Shown piece by piece: positions 44,558 through 56,678 of a DNA stretch of 64,000 nt. Below the pieces are notes generated by a model. That model worked only from the letters and a program-made list of their open reading frames with translations, was not told where the DNA came from and did no database searches. The position numbers and the translations under genes are program-made. This stretch comes from Palsa-504 sp963756575 (GTDB lineage: Bacteria; Actinomycetota; Actinomycetes; Streptosporangiales; Streptosporangiaceae): the NCBI GenBank assembly GCA_963756575.1, contig CAVWOM010000009.1:186001-250000 (forward strand), written 5' to 3'. Within the stretch, counting starts at the first letter, position 1. Each line of letters begins with the position of its first letter.

Positions 44558-46987
44558 GTGCGCATCACCTTGACCTGGCTGCGGCTGGACGCGCGGCGAC
44601 GCTGGCGGTCGCTGCTGGTGCTGGCCTTGCTGGTGGCGCTGGCCACGGGAACGGTGCTCACGGCGACGGCAGGGGCTCGCCGCGGGCAGACCGCGTTCGG
44701 CCGGCTATGGGACAGCACGCTGCCCGCCACCGTGGCCGTACTGCCCAACCAGCCCGGGTTCGACTGGGCCAAGGTCAAGGCCCTGCCCGAGGTCGAGGTG
44801 CTCAGCGAGTTCCCGGTCAACGGCGGCCCGCTGGTCCTGACCTGCTGCCCGGGGGCGAGCATCTCGTTCGCGCCGATCGGCGACGAGATGAACCGGACCA
44901 TCGAGCGGCCGGACCTGCTGTCCGGGCACCTGTTCGATCCCGGCCGGGCCGACGAGCTCATCGTCACCCCGGAGTTCGCGGCCTACTACCACAAGGGCAC
45001 CGGCGACCGCGTGACCATGCGCCTGGCCAGCCCGAAGCAGGTCGACGAGGGGTGGGACGGGAGCAGCGGGCCGCCGCTCGGCCCCGTCATCCAGGCCACG
45101 ATCGTCGGGGTGGGACGCAGCGTCTTCGGATCCGCGACGACGGACGGCGCCCACACGACGGGAGGCGTGCTGCCGTCGCCGGCCCTGTACGCCAAGTACA
45201 AGGCCAGCATCATCGGCACCAGCGGGCAGCTGTACATCAACGCGCTGATCCGGCTGAAGGGCGGCACCGCCGCCATCCCGGCGTTCCGCGCCGACCTGGC
45301 CCGGGTGACCGGCCGGTCGGACATCGACGTGTGGAACGACCGCGAGTTCTTCGGCGGTGAGATCGAGCGGATCAGCGGGTACGAGGCGGCGTGCCTGCTC
45401 GCCTTCGCGCTGGCGGCCCTGGTGGCCGCGCTGTTCCTGGTGGGCCAGGCGGTGGCCCGGTATACCTCGGCGACCATGGCCGACCTGCAGGTCCTGCAGG
45501 CGGTGGGGATGACGCCGCGTCAGGCGGTGGCGTCGGCGACCGCCGCGCCGGCGCTGGCGGCGACGGCCGGGTCGACGCTCGGCGTGGCGGCGGCCATCGT
45601 CGCCTCCCGGTGGATGCCGATCGGCCTCGCGTCGTACAACGAGCCGCATCCGGGCATCGAAGCCGACTGGCTGGTCCTCGGCCCCGGCTGGCTGCTGGCA
45701 CCGGTCCTGGTGGCGGCCGGCGCCGCGGCGGCCGCAGCGCTGGCCCTGGCCGCCGGCCGGCGACGGGCGGTCCCGCGCCGGTCCGCCGTGGCGGGGATCG
45801 CGGCGGCCGCCGGGCTCGGCGTGCCCGTGGTGGTGGGCGCGCGGTTCGCGCTCGAGCCGGGCCGCGGCCGCGCGGCGGTGCCGGTCCGGCCCGCCCTGCT
45901 CGGCGCGGTGGCGGGCGTGCTCGGCGTGCTGGCCGCCTTCACCTTCTCGGCCGGGGTGTCCGACGCCTCGGCCAACCTGGCCCGCTTCGGCCAGACCTGG
46001 CAGCTGGGCACGTTCCTCGGCCTGTCCGGCCAGGATTTCGGCCCCGCCGCCAGCCAGGTCCTGCGGGCCGTGGCCGCCGACAAGGACGTCACCGGGGTCG
46101 ACGACGCGCGGATCGGCGGCGCGCAGTCCGGTCAGGTCTCGGTGGAGAGCTTTACCTATGACGCCGTGGGAGGCAAGCAGGTGCCGGTGGTGCTCACCGG
46201 CGGGCGCATGCCGACCAAGGCCGATGAGATCGTGCTCGCCCCCACCACCGCCAGCGAAATGCACGCGACCACCGGCTCGGTGGTCCGGCTGTCCGGCGCC
46301 GCCGGGCCCCGGCCGCTGACCGTGACCGGCATCGGCTTCGTGCCGTCCGGTCCGCACAATACCTACGACACGGGCGCGTGGCTCACCCCGGCGGGGTATG
46401 ACCGGCTGTTCCACGGCGCGCACTTCGCCTTTAAGTTCCATCTCGCCGTGGTCTCCCTGCGGCCGGGCGCGAATGTCAAGGCGGTGGCCGCGCGGTTGGA
46501 CAAGACGGCGCAGGGCATCAAGGGCGGCCAGGGGTTCTCCTTCGCACCGCCCGATCCGCTGGCGGAGGTCCAGATCGTCAAGGACGTGGCCGTGCTGCCG
46601 CTGGCGCTGAGCGCCTTCCTCGCCGTCCTGGCCGTCGGGGCGGTCGGGCACGCCCTGTCCATCGCGGTCCGGCGCCGCGGTCACGAGCTGGCGGTGCTGC
46701 GCGCGCTGGGCCTGACCCGGCGGCAGTCCCGGCTGGTGGTGGGGACCCAGGCGACCCTGCTCGCGGTCATCGGGCTGGTCTTCGGGATCCCGCTCGGCCT
46801 CGCCCTCGGCCGGCTCCTGTGGCACGCCGCGGCCGACACGACCCCGCTGGCTTATAAGCCGCCGCTGGCCGCGCTGGCGCTGCTGCTGATCGTGCCGGTG
46901 GCCCTGGTGGCCGCCAACCTGCTGGCCGCCTGGCCCGCCCGCCGCGCCGCCCGGCTGCGCGCTGCCCACATCCTGCGCACGGAATAA
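44558..46987 (+). CDS. FtsX-family ABC permease
   Basis: 809 residues, intact. An N-terminal helix (LLVLALLVALATGTVLTATA), a long external domain, a middle helix group (LLAFALAALVAALFLVGQAV, MADLQVLQAVGMTPRQAV), a second external domain, and the closing helix group with HELAVLRALGLTRRQSRLV, the coupling helix to the ATPase. It starts at GTG 44,558; the longer upstream frame is noise. A response regulator gene follows 27 bases later. Confidence 0.85.
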   Translation: MRITLTWLRLDARRRWRSLLVLALLVALATGTVLTATAGARRGQTAFGRLWDSTLPATVAVLPNQPGFDWAKVKALPEVEVLSEFPVNGGPLVLTCCPGASISFAPIGDEMNRTIERPDLLSGHLFDPGRADELIVTPEFAAYYHKGTGDRVTMRLASPKQVDEGWDGSSGPPLGPVIQATIVGVGRSVFGSATTDGAHTTGGVLPSPALYAKYKASIIGTSGQLYINALIRLKGGTAAIPAFRADLARVTGRSDIDVWNDREFFGGEIERISGYEAACLLAFALAALVAALFLVGQAVARYTSATMADLQVLQAVGMTPRQAVASATAAPALAATAGSTLGVAAAIVASRWMPIGLASYNEPHPGIEADWLVLGPGWLLAPVLVAAGAAAAAALALAAGRRRAVPRRSAVAGIAAAAGLGVPVVVGARFALEPGRGRAAVPVRPALLGAVAGVLGVLAAFTFSAGVSDASANLARFGQTWQLGTFLGLSGQDFGPAASQVLRAVAADKDVTGVDDARIGGAQSGQVSVESFTYDAVGGKQVPVVLTGGRMPTKADEIVLAPTTASEMHATTGSVVRLSGAAGPRPLTVTGIGFVPSGPHNTYDTGAWLTPAGYDRLFHGAHFAFKFHLAVVSLRPGANVKAVAARLDKTAQGIKGGQGFSFAPPDPLAEVQIVKDVAVLPLALSAFLAVLAVGAVGHALSIAVRRRGHELAVLRALGLTRRQSRLVVGTQATLLAVIGLVFGIPLGLALGRLLWHAAADTTPLAYKPPLAALALLLIVPVALVAANLLAAWPARRAARLRAAHILRTE

Positions 46988-47014
46988 GTACCGGTCGCGC
47001 TACGATCAGGCGCC

Positions 47015-47761
47015 ATGAGCACCATCCGGGTCGCGCTGGCCGAGGACAACGTCCTCCTGCGGGAGGGCGTCGCCCGGCTGGTCTCCGCGCAGCCGGACTT
47101 CGAGATCGTCGGCACCGCGTCGGATCTGCCGGAGCTGCTGGCCGTCATCGAGAGCAGCGACCCGGATGTCGTGATCACCGACATCCGGATGCCGCCCACC
47201 GGCCGCGACGAGGGCATCCAGGCCGCCGCCTGGCTCCGTGAGCACCGCCCGCGGGTCGGCGTGGTGGTGCTGAGCCAGTACACCGCCCCGGCCTACGCCG
47301 TGGCCCTGCTCGAGCACGGCTCGTCGGGCCGCGCCTACCTGCTCAAGGAGCGGGTGGCCAGCGTGGACGACCTGGTGCGCGCCATCCGCGCCGTGGCCAC
47401 CGGCGGCTCGGTCATCGACCCGCTCGTCGTGGACGAGCTGGTGAAGTCGCGCTCCCACCCGAGCTCGTCCAGCCTGGACACGCTGACCGCCCGGGAGACG
47501 CAGATCCTGGCCGAGATGGCCCAGGGCAAGAACAACGCCGCGATCGCCGCCGCGGTGATGGTGTCCGAGCGGGCGGTGGAGAAGCACACCAACTCGATCT
47601 TCGCCAAGCTCGGGCTGAGCGAGGAAAAGGACGTGAACCGCCGGGTCATGGCGGTGCTGCTGTTCCTGGGCCGGGGCCAGGGGGCTGGGGCTGACCCCCC
47701 CGAGAGGGGGATGCCAGCACACTCCTCGGTATACAGAACGTGTGCCAAGCTGAAAAGGTGA
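47015..47761 (+). CDS. NarL/LuxR-type response regulator
   Basis: 248 residues. Receiver domain with VALAEDNVLLREGV (acidic pair), phospho-acceptor Asp in DVVITDIRMPP and Lys in AYLLKERV. C-terminal LuxR helix-turn-helix: LTARETQILAEMAQGKNNAA, SERAVEKHTNSIFAKLGL. Likely partner of the histidine kinase at 49,952 and controller of the neighbouring ABC permeases. The 30-residue tail after the DNA-binding domain is Pro/Gly-rich. It overlaps the next gene by GTGA. Confidence 0.9.
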   Translation: MSTIRVALAEDNVLLREGVARLVSAQPDFEIVGTASDLPELLAVIESSDPDVVITDIRMPPTGRDEGIQAAAWLREHRPRVGVVVLSQYTAPAYAVALLEHGSSGRAYLLKERVASVDDLVRAIRAVATGGSVIDPLVVDELVKSRSHPSSSSLDTLTARETQILAEMAQGKNNAAIAAAVMVSERAVEKHTNSIFAKLGLSEEKDVNRRVMAVLLFLGRGQGAGADPPERGMPAHSSVYRTCAKLKR

Positions 47762-48159
47762 CCAGCCCGCTCCCTGTACTCACGGTCCTCATCGTCGACG
47801 ACCAGGCCCCGTTCCGCTTCGCGGTCAAGGCCGTGCTCCGCCGCCTGCCGTCCTTCCAGCTGGCAGGCGAGGCCAAGAGCGGCCCCGAGGCCATCTCGCT
47901 GGTGGAGGAGGTGCACCCGGCGCTGGTGCTGATGGACATCAACATGCCCGAGATGAACGGCATCGAGGCCACCCGCCGCATCGTGGCGGCCCATCCGGAC
48001 GTCGTGGTCTTCCTCTGCTCCACCCACGACGTGACCGACCTGCCCCCGGGCGCCCCGACCAGCGGCGCCCGCGCCTACATCAACAAGGAGCACTTCGGCG
48101 CCGACGCCCTCCGGCAGCTCTGGGAGAACCGCGCCACCACCGACTTCGCCACCCTGTAA
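47758..48159 (+). CDS. receiver-only response regulator
   Basis: 133 residues, a single CheY-like receiver: TVLIVDDQAPFRFAVKAVL, HPALVLMDINMPEMNGIEA (phospho-Asp) and ARAYINKEHF (Lys). No output domain. GTG at 47,758 overlaps the stop of the LuxR-type regulator, so the two are made together. It probably acts as a phosphate sink or connector between the nearby kinase and regulator. Confidence 0.82.
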   Translation: MTSPLPVLTVLIVDDQAPFRFAVKAVLRRLPSFQLAGEAKSGPEAISLVEEVHPALVLMDINMPEMNGIEATRRIVAAHPDVVVFLCSTHDVTDLPPGAPTSGARAYINKEHFGADALRQLWENRATTDFATL

Positions 48160-48173
48160 CGCACCCGGGCCGG

Positions 48174-49367
48174 TCACCAGGCGAGCCCCGCGTACTGGCC
48201 GCCCGGCAGCCCCGGCAACCGCACCGCCGTCTTGGTCCGGGTGGCCGGGTCGATCAGGTAGGCGGTCGAAGCCGCGCTGGGTGCTGAGGCAGAGCTGGGA
48301 GTGTAATACATCCAGGCGAACAGCCTGCCGCCGATCGGCAGCAGGGAGGGCGCACCGCCCGTCCAGGTCGCTATCGTCACCGGCGCGCCCCGGCGGCTGG
48401 CGCTGTACGCGGTCAGCGTGGTCGGCAGCTTACCCTCGACGAGGGAAGGGGGGACCGGCCGGGTCGCGACGTAGACCCAGGTACCGTCCGGGCTGATCGC
48501 CACCGCGTACATGAAAAACTCTTTCCTCGGGTAGTCGTAGCTGCCGGCCGTCTTGGCCCTGGCCAGGAGGGAGCCCGGCGCCGAGCCGGTGGCCAGCACC
48601 ATCGCCGCGAAGTGGCTGCCGGGGCCGTCGTACTGGGTAATGAACGCGATCTTGTCCCCGGCGCTGGTCACCGCGACGCTCCCGGGAACGGCTTGTTTCT
48701 CGGCGACGCTCCACTGCTTCACCTGGTTCCCGATGACCGCGCCGACGACGAAGGCCCCGCCGGAGCGCTGTCCCGAGAAGGCGATGACGCCGCCGTCCGC
48801 GTCCGCCGCCAGCGAGCCGAGCTGGACCGGCAGCGACCCGGCGGGCAGCGGGGTCAGGTGCGTGACCGCGCCGCGTGCCGACAGCGTGAGCGTATAGAGC
48901 CGGGTGGGGTTCCAGTTCGCGCGGGTCCTGGGCGAGGTGGCCACGATGAACTTCCGCGGGCTCGCGGTCGCGGCGACGCCGCCCCAGTCGGTGCCAGGCG
49001 GCGGGGCCAGCGTGCTGTCCACGTGCCCGGCGGGCGTCCTGACCAGCAGGCTGGTGCCGCCCTTGTCCGCGGCGGTCACGATGACCTGGAACGGCGGCTC
49101 GTGCGCGAATGCGGACGCACTGATCCCCGGCTTCGGGGCCGCGCCGGTCAGCAGGCGCGGCAGCGCCACGCTGGCGCCGATGACGGCGAGCACGGCCACG
49201 GCCGCCGCCACCGGGATGAGCGCGTTCAGCCGGCCCGGGCGCCGGGCCGGTCCGGCGGCGACCCCCGGGGCGGTGCGCCGCAGGGTCTGCGGCTGTACCG
49301 TCCGGCCGGCCGCCTGGTAGGCGTCGCGGACCCGGTTTTCCAGGTCGCTGGGCAGCGGGGTGTTCAC
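48174..49367 (-). CDS. membrane anti-sigma-like protein with outer propeller
   Basis: 397 residues. A short cytoplasmic part (LENRVRDAYQAAGRTVQ), one membrane helix (LIPVAAAVAVLAVIGASVAL) and an external, beta-propeller-like domain (VAISPDGTWVYVATRPVPP, IAFITQYDGPGSHFAAMVLA). It follows the SigE-type sigma gene with a four-base overlap, the usual place for its membrane partner. No HxxxCxxC zinc motif is present. Confidence 0.75.
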   Translation of the reverse strand: MNTPLPSDLENRVRDAYQAAGRTVQPQTLRRTAPGVAAGPARRPGRLNALIPVAAAVAVLAVIGASVALPRLLTGAAPKPGISASAFAHEPPFQVIVTAADKGGTSLLVRTPAGHVDSTLAPPPGTDWGGVAATASPRKFIVATSPRTRANWNPTRLYTLTLSARGAVTHLTPLPAGSLPVQLGSLAADADGGVIAFSGQRSGGAFVVGAVIGNQVKQWSVAEKQAVPGSVAVTSAGDKIAFITQYDGPGSHFAAMVLATGSAPGSLLARAKTAGSYDYPRKEFFMYAVAISPDGTWVYVATRPVPPSLVEGKLPTTLTAYSASRRGAPVTIATWTGGAPSLLPIGGRLFAWMYYTPSSASAPSAASTAYLIDPATRTKTAVRLPGLPGGQYAGLAW

Positions 49368-49909
49368 TGGTCCTCCCGGAGGCGGCGGGCGAGCGCGGCC
49401 AGGGCGCGGGCACCGGCCGCGGCGACCGTGCCGCGGCTGACCCGCATGATGGCGGCGACGTCACGTTCGCTGAGGTCGAGGTAGTACTTCAGCGCGAGCA
49501 CCTCACGCTGGCGCTGCGGCAGCGTGGCGATCGCGGCCAGGACGGCGCGACGGTCCTCGCCGTCGATGACCGCGGCCTCCGCCGACCAGACCGGCGGGTC
49601 CTGCGGCACCCGCAGCAGCCGGGCCCGGCCCCGGCTGCGGTGGACCGAACGGGCGCCGTTGACCACCGCCGTGCGCAGGTACCCGAGCACGGCGTCCGGG
49701 TCGCGCACCCGGTCCCAGGCCCGGTACAAGCCGAGGAACGCGTCCTGCACCACGTCCTCGGCGGTGGACTGGTCGCCGACCAGCATGAGCGCGAACCGCA
49801 CCAGGTCCACGGCGTGGAGCCGGAACAGGTCGTCGACCGATGCCCTGGCCGTGGCGGGCGGGGGATCGGGCTGTGACCCCGTGCCAGCCCGATATGCGGG
49901 GACCGTCAT
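49364..49909 (-). CDS. SigE-family ECF sigma factor
   Basis: 181 residues. Region 2 (FRLHAVDLVRFALMLVGD, then DVVQDAFLGLYRAWDRVRD) and region 4 (ATLPQRQREVLALKYYLDLS, ERDVAAIMRVSRGTVAAAGA) match the actinobacterial SigE-type (SigE70) group. It overlaps its probable anti-sigma partner by four bases. The ATG at 49,909 begins MTVPAYRAG. Confidence 0.88.
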   Translation of the reverse strand: MTVPAYRAGTGSQPDPPPATARASVDDLFRLHAVDLVRFALMLVGDQSTAEDVVQDAFLGLYRAWDRVRDPDAVLGYLRTAVVNGARSVHRSRGRARLLRVPQDPPVWSAEAAVIDGEDRRAVLAAIATLPQRQREVLALKYYLDLSERDVAAIMRVSRGTVAAAGARALAALARRLREDQ

Positions 49910-49951
49910 ATCTATAGGACGCCGGCGGCCAGGAAATGTTGAGCGGGGGAG

Positions 49952-52054
49952 CTAGGCGACCAGGGGGACGGAGCCGCTGACGGAGGAGCCGTGACCGGGG
50001 GAGGAGTCCCAGCGGACGGTGCCGCCGATGGCGCCGAGCCGGTCGGCCATGTTGATGTAGCCATGGCCGCGCCGGGCCACCGCGGCGTCGTATCCGGGGC
50101 CGTCGTCGGCGACCGAGAACAGCAGGCCGCCCGATTCGGTCCACAGCCGCAGGTCCACGGTGGCGCCCTGGGCGTGCTTGGCCGCGTTCTGCAGCGCCTC
50201 CATGCAGGCGAAGTAGATCGCGGCCTCCAGCTCGGCCGGGTACCGCCCCACGTCGTCCGCCACCGCCACCCGGACGGTGAGCGGGCTGCGGCTGGCGGCG
50301 GCGCGCAGCGCGTCGCCGAGGCCGTTGTCGGCCAGCAGCGGCGGGTAGATCCCGTGGGCGAGCTCGCGCAGCTCCTTGATCGTCGTCTGCACGTCCTCGG
50401 CCAGCTGGCCGAGCATCTCACCCGCCCCTTCGGGATCCTCGGCCACGATGTCGCGGGTCAGCCGGAGGTTGATGGCCAGCGCGACGAGATGCTGCTGGGC
50501 GCCGTCGTGCAGGTTGCGTTCCACCCGGCGGCGTTCGGCGTCCCCGCTGGCCACGACGCGGGCCCGGGAATCGCGCAGCTCGTCGGCCTGCTTGCGCAGC
50601 GCGTCCAGCGTCGTCTGCAGCGCCGAGTCGAGCTGGGAGTTGTGGAAGGCCAGGCCGGCCTGGCGGGCCAGCTCGGTCAGCACGCGGTCGTCCTCGTCGG
50701 TGAAGGTGTCCGCCCGGGCGGGCCGCTCGACCACGATGAGGCCGAGCAGCTCGCCCGCGTGGCTGATCGGCGCGACCCGCAGCTGGGCCTGCTCGCGCCC
50801 GTCCAGCAGGGCGGGCAGCCAGACCGAGGCCCACGCGCTGCCCGAGACCCCGGCCCGGGCCACGACCGGGCGTTCGCGGTCGGTCAGCACGATCGACTTG
50901 TGGTCCGCGTCGGGGACCGACACCGCGCGCTCCAGCACGTCGCCCAGGCCGGTGTAGATCTCGGCGCAGGTCAGCTGCATGGTCTTGCGCAGCGACTCGG
51001 CCAGCTGCAGCAGCAGCTCGTCCATGGCCACGGCGCGGGTCATCCGGCTGCCGAACGTGCGCAGCGACTCGCCGGGCGCCTCCCGGGTGCCGTACACGAA
51101 CCGGGTGGCCGAGGCGATCAGGCGTCCCCGGGCCGGCAGGTAGCCGATCGCCGCCACCGCGGCCGCCAGCATGGACATGCCCAGGATCCGGCGATCCTCG
51201 GGGTCGCCGGGCGCGTTCCCGAGGCCGAGCACGATGACCAGGTAGATGGCCGCGACGATGGTGCTCGAGCCCGCGATCGTGAGCGCCTGCACGAACACCC
51301 GGCCGCCGTGCCGCGCGAGCGGGGGAAGCTCGGCCAGGATCAGGGCCAGCGGGATCACCAGGGCCGCGCAGGCCGCCACCACGTCCGCCGGGCCGGGCCA
51401 GTCCACCAGCAGGTGCAGGATCGCGCTGAGCAGGGCCACGCTGGCCGCGATCACCAGGCCGGCCCCCAGCCACTGCAGCCGCTCCTTGTCGCGGCCGGCC
51501 GCCCGCAGGTACCGCAGCCGGGTGGCGGGCAGGGCGCACGCCACCGCGAGCGGCCAGATCACCGCGCCCGCGGTGAGCGTGAACGGCTGCCCGGCCACCG
51601 CCAGGCCGATCCCGGTGCCGGCCGCGCTGGCGTAGCCGAGGCTCGCGAGGATCCGCCGCCCCGGACGGCCCAGGCGGCCGTCCGGCAGCGCGAGCAGGTA
51701 ATGGAAGCTGATCGCGATGACGGCGCACGCGGCCAGGGTGGCCAGCACCCGGGCCGGGCCGCGGGCGTTCGCCTCCGACGCCCCGGTCCGGGCCGCGGTC
51801 AGCCCGATCGCTCCGGCCAGCGCGCCCAGCGTGATCAGGGCGGCCGCGCCGCGATCGGCGGACCGGGCCGAGATCAGCCCGGCGATCGCGAAGGCGATGG
51901 CCACCGCGAAGCCGGCCGCGTCGACCGCGCCCAGCCCGGATACCCGGAGCCCGGCGGCCGCGACCACCACCGTGGCTGCCGGCGCGAGCAGCCCGGGCAC
52001 GACCAGACGGGTCCAGCCGTGCGCCCGGGCGGTGACGGCGGGATCCATGCTCAT
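49952..52054 (-). CDS. NarX/DesK-type membrane histidine kinase
   Basis: 700 residues. About ten N-terminal membrane helices, a GAF domain (about 360-480), the HisKA_3 H-box (AERRRVERNLHDGAQQHLV) and an HATPase domain with EALQNAAKHAQGATVDLRLW and FSVADDGPGYDA. Such kinases pair with NarL/LuxR regulators, here those at 47,015 and 47,758. Its start overlaps the end of the ABC ATPase gene by four bases, so kinase and transporter are co-translated. Confidence 0.9.
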   Translation of the reverse strand: MSMDPAVTARAHGWTRLVVPGLLAPAATVVVAAAGLRVSGLGAVDAAGFAVAIAFAIAGLISARSADRGAAALITLGALAGAIGLTAARTGASEANARGPARVLATLAACAVIAISFHYLLALPDGRLGRPGRRILASLGYASAAGTGIGLAVAGQPFTLTAGAVIWPLAVACALPATRLRYLRAAGRDKERLQWLGAGLVIAASVALLSAILHLLVDWPGPADVVAACAALVIPLALILAELPPLARHGGRVFVQALTIAGSSTIVAAIYLVIVLGLGNAPGDPEDRRILGMSMLAAAVAAIGYLPARGRLIASATRFVYGTREAPGESLRTFGSRMTRAVAMDELLLQLAESLRKTMQLTCAEIYTGLGDVLERAVSVPDADHKSIVLTDRERPVVARAGVSGSAWASVWLPALLDGREQAQLRVAPISHAGELLGLIVVERPARADTFTDEDDRVLTELARQAGLAFHNSQLDSALQTTLDALRKQADELRDSRARVVASGDAERRRVERNLHDGAQQHLVALAINLRLTRDIVAEDPEGAGEMLGQLAEDVQTTIKELRELAHGIYPPLLADNGLGDALRAAASRSPLTVRVAVADDVGRYPAELEAAIYFACMEALQNAAKHAQGATVDLRLWTESGGLLFSVADDGPGYDAAVARRGHGYINMADRLGAIGGTVRWDSSPGHGSSVSGSVPLVA

Positions 52055-52803
52055 CGCGCTCCGATGACGGCGTCCTCACCGACCGCCGGCTCGGAGTCCA
52101 CGATCCGCCCGTCGCGCATCCGCACGACCCGCTCGGCCGCCGCGGCCACGTCCGCGTCGTGGGTGACCAAGATGATGGTCTGGCCGCCGCGATGCAGCCG
52201 CCGCATCAGCTCGATCACCTCGTGCCCGCCCTCGGAGTCGAGCGCCCCGGTCGGCTCGTCGGCCAGCAGCAGGGTGGGCTCGTTGGCCAGGGCGCGGGCG
52301 ATGGCGAGCCGCTGGCGCTGACCTCCGGACAGCACGCCCGGCACGGCGGCGGCCTTGTCGCCGATACCGAGCAGGTCGAGCAGGTCCCGGGCCCGGGTCT
52401 CCGCCATCTTCCGCTTGCGGCCCGCGATGACCGCGGGCAGGGCCACGTTCTCCAGCACGGTCATGCCCTCGAGCAGGTTGAAGAACTGGAAGACCAGGCC
52501 CACGTGGCGGCGGCGCATCCGGGCCAGTTCGTCCTCGGTCCGCCCGGTCACCAGCTCGCCGGCCACCGTGATCTCCCCCTCGTCAGGCACCTCGAGCCCG
52601 GCCACCAGGTTCAGCAAGGTGGACTTGCCGCAGCCCGACGGGCCCATCAGGGCGGCGAACTCGCCCGCCCCGATCGTCAGGTTCACCCCCCGCAGCGCGC
52701 GGACCGGCGCGTTCTCGGCCTCGAAGGTCTTGCGCACGCCGCGCACGGCCAGCGCGGGGCGGGGCTCGCTCACCATCGCCGGCCCCAGGTTCTCGCTCAT
52801 CAT
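52051..52803 (-). CDS. MacB/LolD-type ABC transporter ATPase
   Basis: 250 residues. Walker A GPSGCGKST, Q-loop VFQFFNLLEGMTVLEN, signature LSGGQRQRLAIARAL, Walker B LLLADEPTGALDSE and H-loop VTHDADVAAAA are all intact. This class of ATPase works with FtsX-like permeases, so its partners are probably those at 41,873, 44,558 and perhaps 29,860. It overlaps the cyclase upstream and the kinase downstream by four bases each. Confidence 0.92.
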   Translation of the reverse strand: MMSENLGPAMVSEPRPALAVRGVRKTFEAENAPVRALRGVNLTIGAGEFAALMGPSGCGKSTLLNLVAGLEVPDEGEITVAGELVTGRTEDELARMRRRHVGLVFQFFNLLEGMTVLENVALPAVIAGRKRKMAETRARDLLDLLGIGDKAAAVPGVLSGGQRQRLAIARALANEPTLLLADEPTGALDSEGGHEVIELMRRLHRGGQTIILVTHDADVAAAAERVVRMRDGRIVDSEPAVGEDAVIGAR

Positions 52804-53598
52804 TCCCCCACCTTGTTGATCTTGTAGGCGTAGACCGGAGTGTCGCGTCCCTTGACCCGCTGCGCATCGAGAGCATTGGCCTGCACTTGCGTGCGCAGCG
52901 CCTTGAACGTGGCTTCAGACAACACAGTCTCTCCGGGGTCGGCCAGTTGCTGCAAGCGCTGGGACATGTTCACGGTGTCGCCTACCAGCGTGTATTCGAG
53001 CCGCTCGGCCGAGCCGAGCAGGGCCGCCGCCGCCTCGCCGGTGGACAGGCCGAGCCCGAGCCCGAAAGGGGGCAGGTCGGCGGCGCGCCAGCGGTCGTTG
53101 ATCTCCGCCTGCAGGGCGTGCATGTCCAGCGCCGCGGCGACCGCGCGGTCCGCGTGGTCGGGCTGCGGGAACGGCGCGCCGAAGACCGCCATCACCGCGT
53201 CGCCGACGAACTGCATCACGGTGCCGGACTGGCCCAGGATGGCCTGGTTCATCGCGGCCCGGTGCGTGTTGAGCTGCCCGGCCAGCTGGCTCGGATCGGC
53301 GTGCTCGGCGATGGTCGAGTACGAGCGGATGTCGCTCATCAAGACGGTGACGACCACCCGTTCGGTCTCTCCGATGTCTCGCCGTTCCAGCCGGAGCTTC
53401 TGGGCCAGCCCGCTCGGCAGCAGACGGGACAGCGTCTCGCCCTGCTCCTCCCGGTCCACGATGGCCTGGTGCAGCTGGCGCAGCCGCTGCAGCGCGCTGC
53501 CGCTGCCCGATGACACGTCCTCGGCCAGCTTGACGAAGACCGCGTCGACCTCCTTGGCGACCGTCTCGGGCGGGACCCGGCGGGCGGCGGCGATCGCC
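52800..53598 (-). CDS. class III adenylate/guanylate cyclase, N-terminus cut at chimera join
   Basis: The visible ~266 residues contain a helical linker (SALQRLRQLHQAIVDREEQG) and a full class III cyclase catalytic domain: metal Asp residues in VLMSDIRSYSTIAEHAD and MQFVGDAVMAVFGAPFP, and base/transition-state region EYTLVGDTVNMSQRLQQLA. Upstream of AIAAARRVPPETVAKEV the frame turns into antisense metH sequence, so the N-terminal sensor is missing because of the join near 53,595. The 3' end overlaps the ABC ATPase gene by four bases. Confidence 0.85.
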
Positions 53599-53602
53599 TT
53601 GC

Positions 53603-56492
<2,890 letters not shown>

Positions 56493-56514
56493 AGTAGCAG
56501 GCGCCGTACTCCGA

Positions 56515-56627
56515 GGCGAGCGGGAGGCGTGAGCCTCCCGGTAATGCAATTAATTGTGCGACTGCTGTGAGCCGCTGTGTGTGATGATAGAACGGACTTA
56601 CCGGGAGGCTCATGCCTCCCGCTCGCC
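56515..56627. repeat. 30-base inverted repeat with internally palindromic arms
   Basis: Arms at 56,515-56,544 and 56,598-56,627 are complementary with one mismatch. Each arm is itself a hairpin built on CGGGAGGC...GCCTCCCG. Lies between metH and the sulfatase. Looks like a small mobile or REP-like element of planctomycetes; it may also stop transcription. Confidence 0.8.
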
Positions 56628-56678
56628 TTGGCCTCGTTTTTTCCATTTTTGTTTCGCAAGACCGATCCGGAGACCACT

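Noticed and set aside
44705..46969. 754-codon frame on the minus strand
   Set aside because: Antisense shadow of the intact FtsX permease, full of Gly/Arg/Gln/His; no domain and no ribosome binding site. High-GC coding DNA keeps such frames open.
49991..52321. 776-codon frame on the plus strand
   Set aside because: Antisense to the histidine kinase and ABC ATPase, with typical shadow composition.
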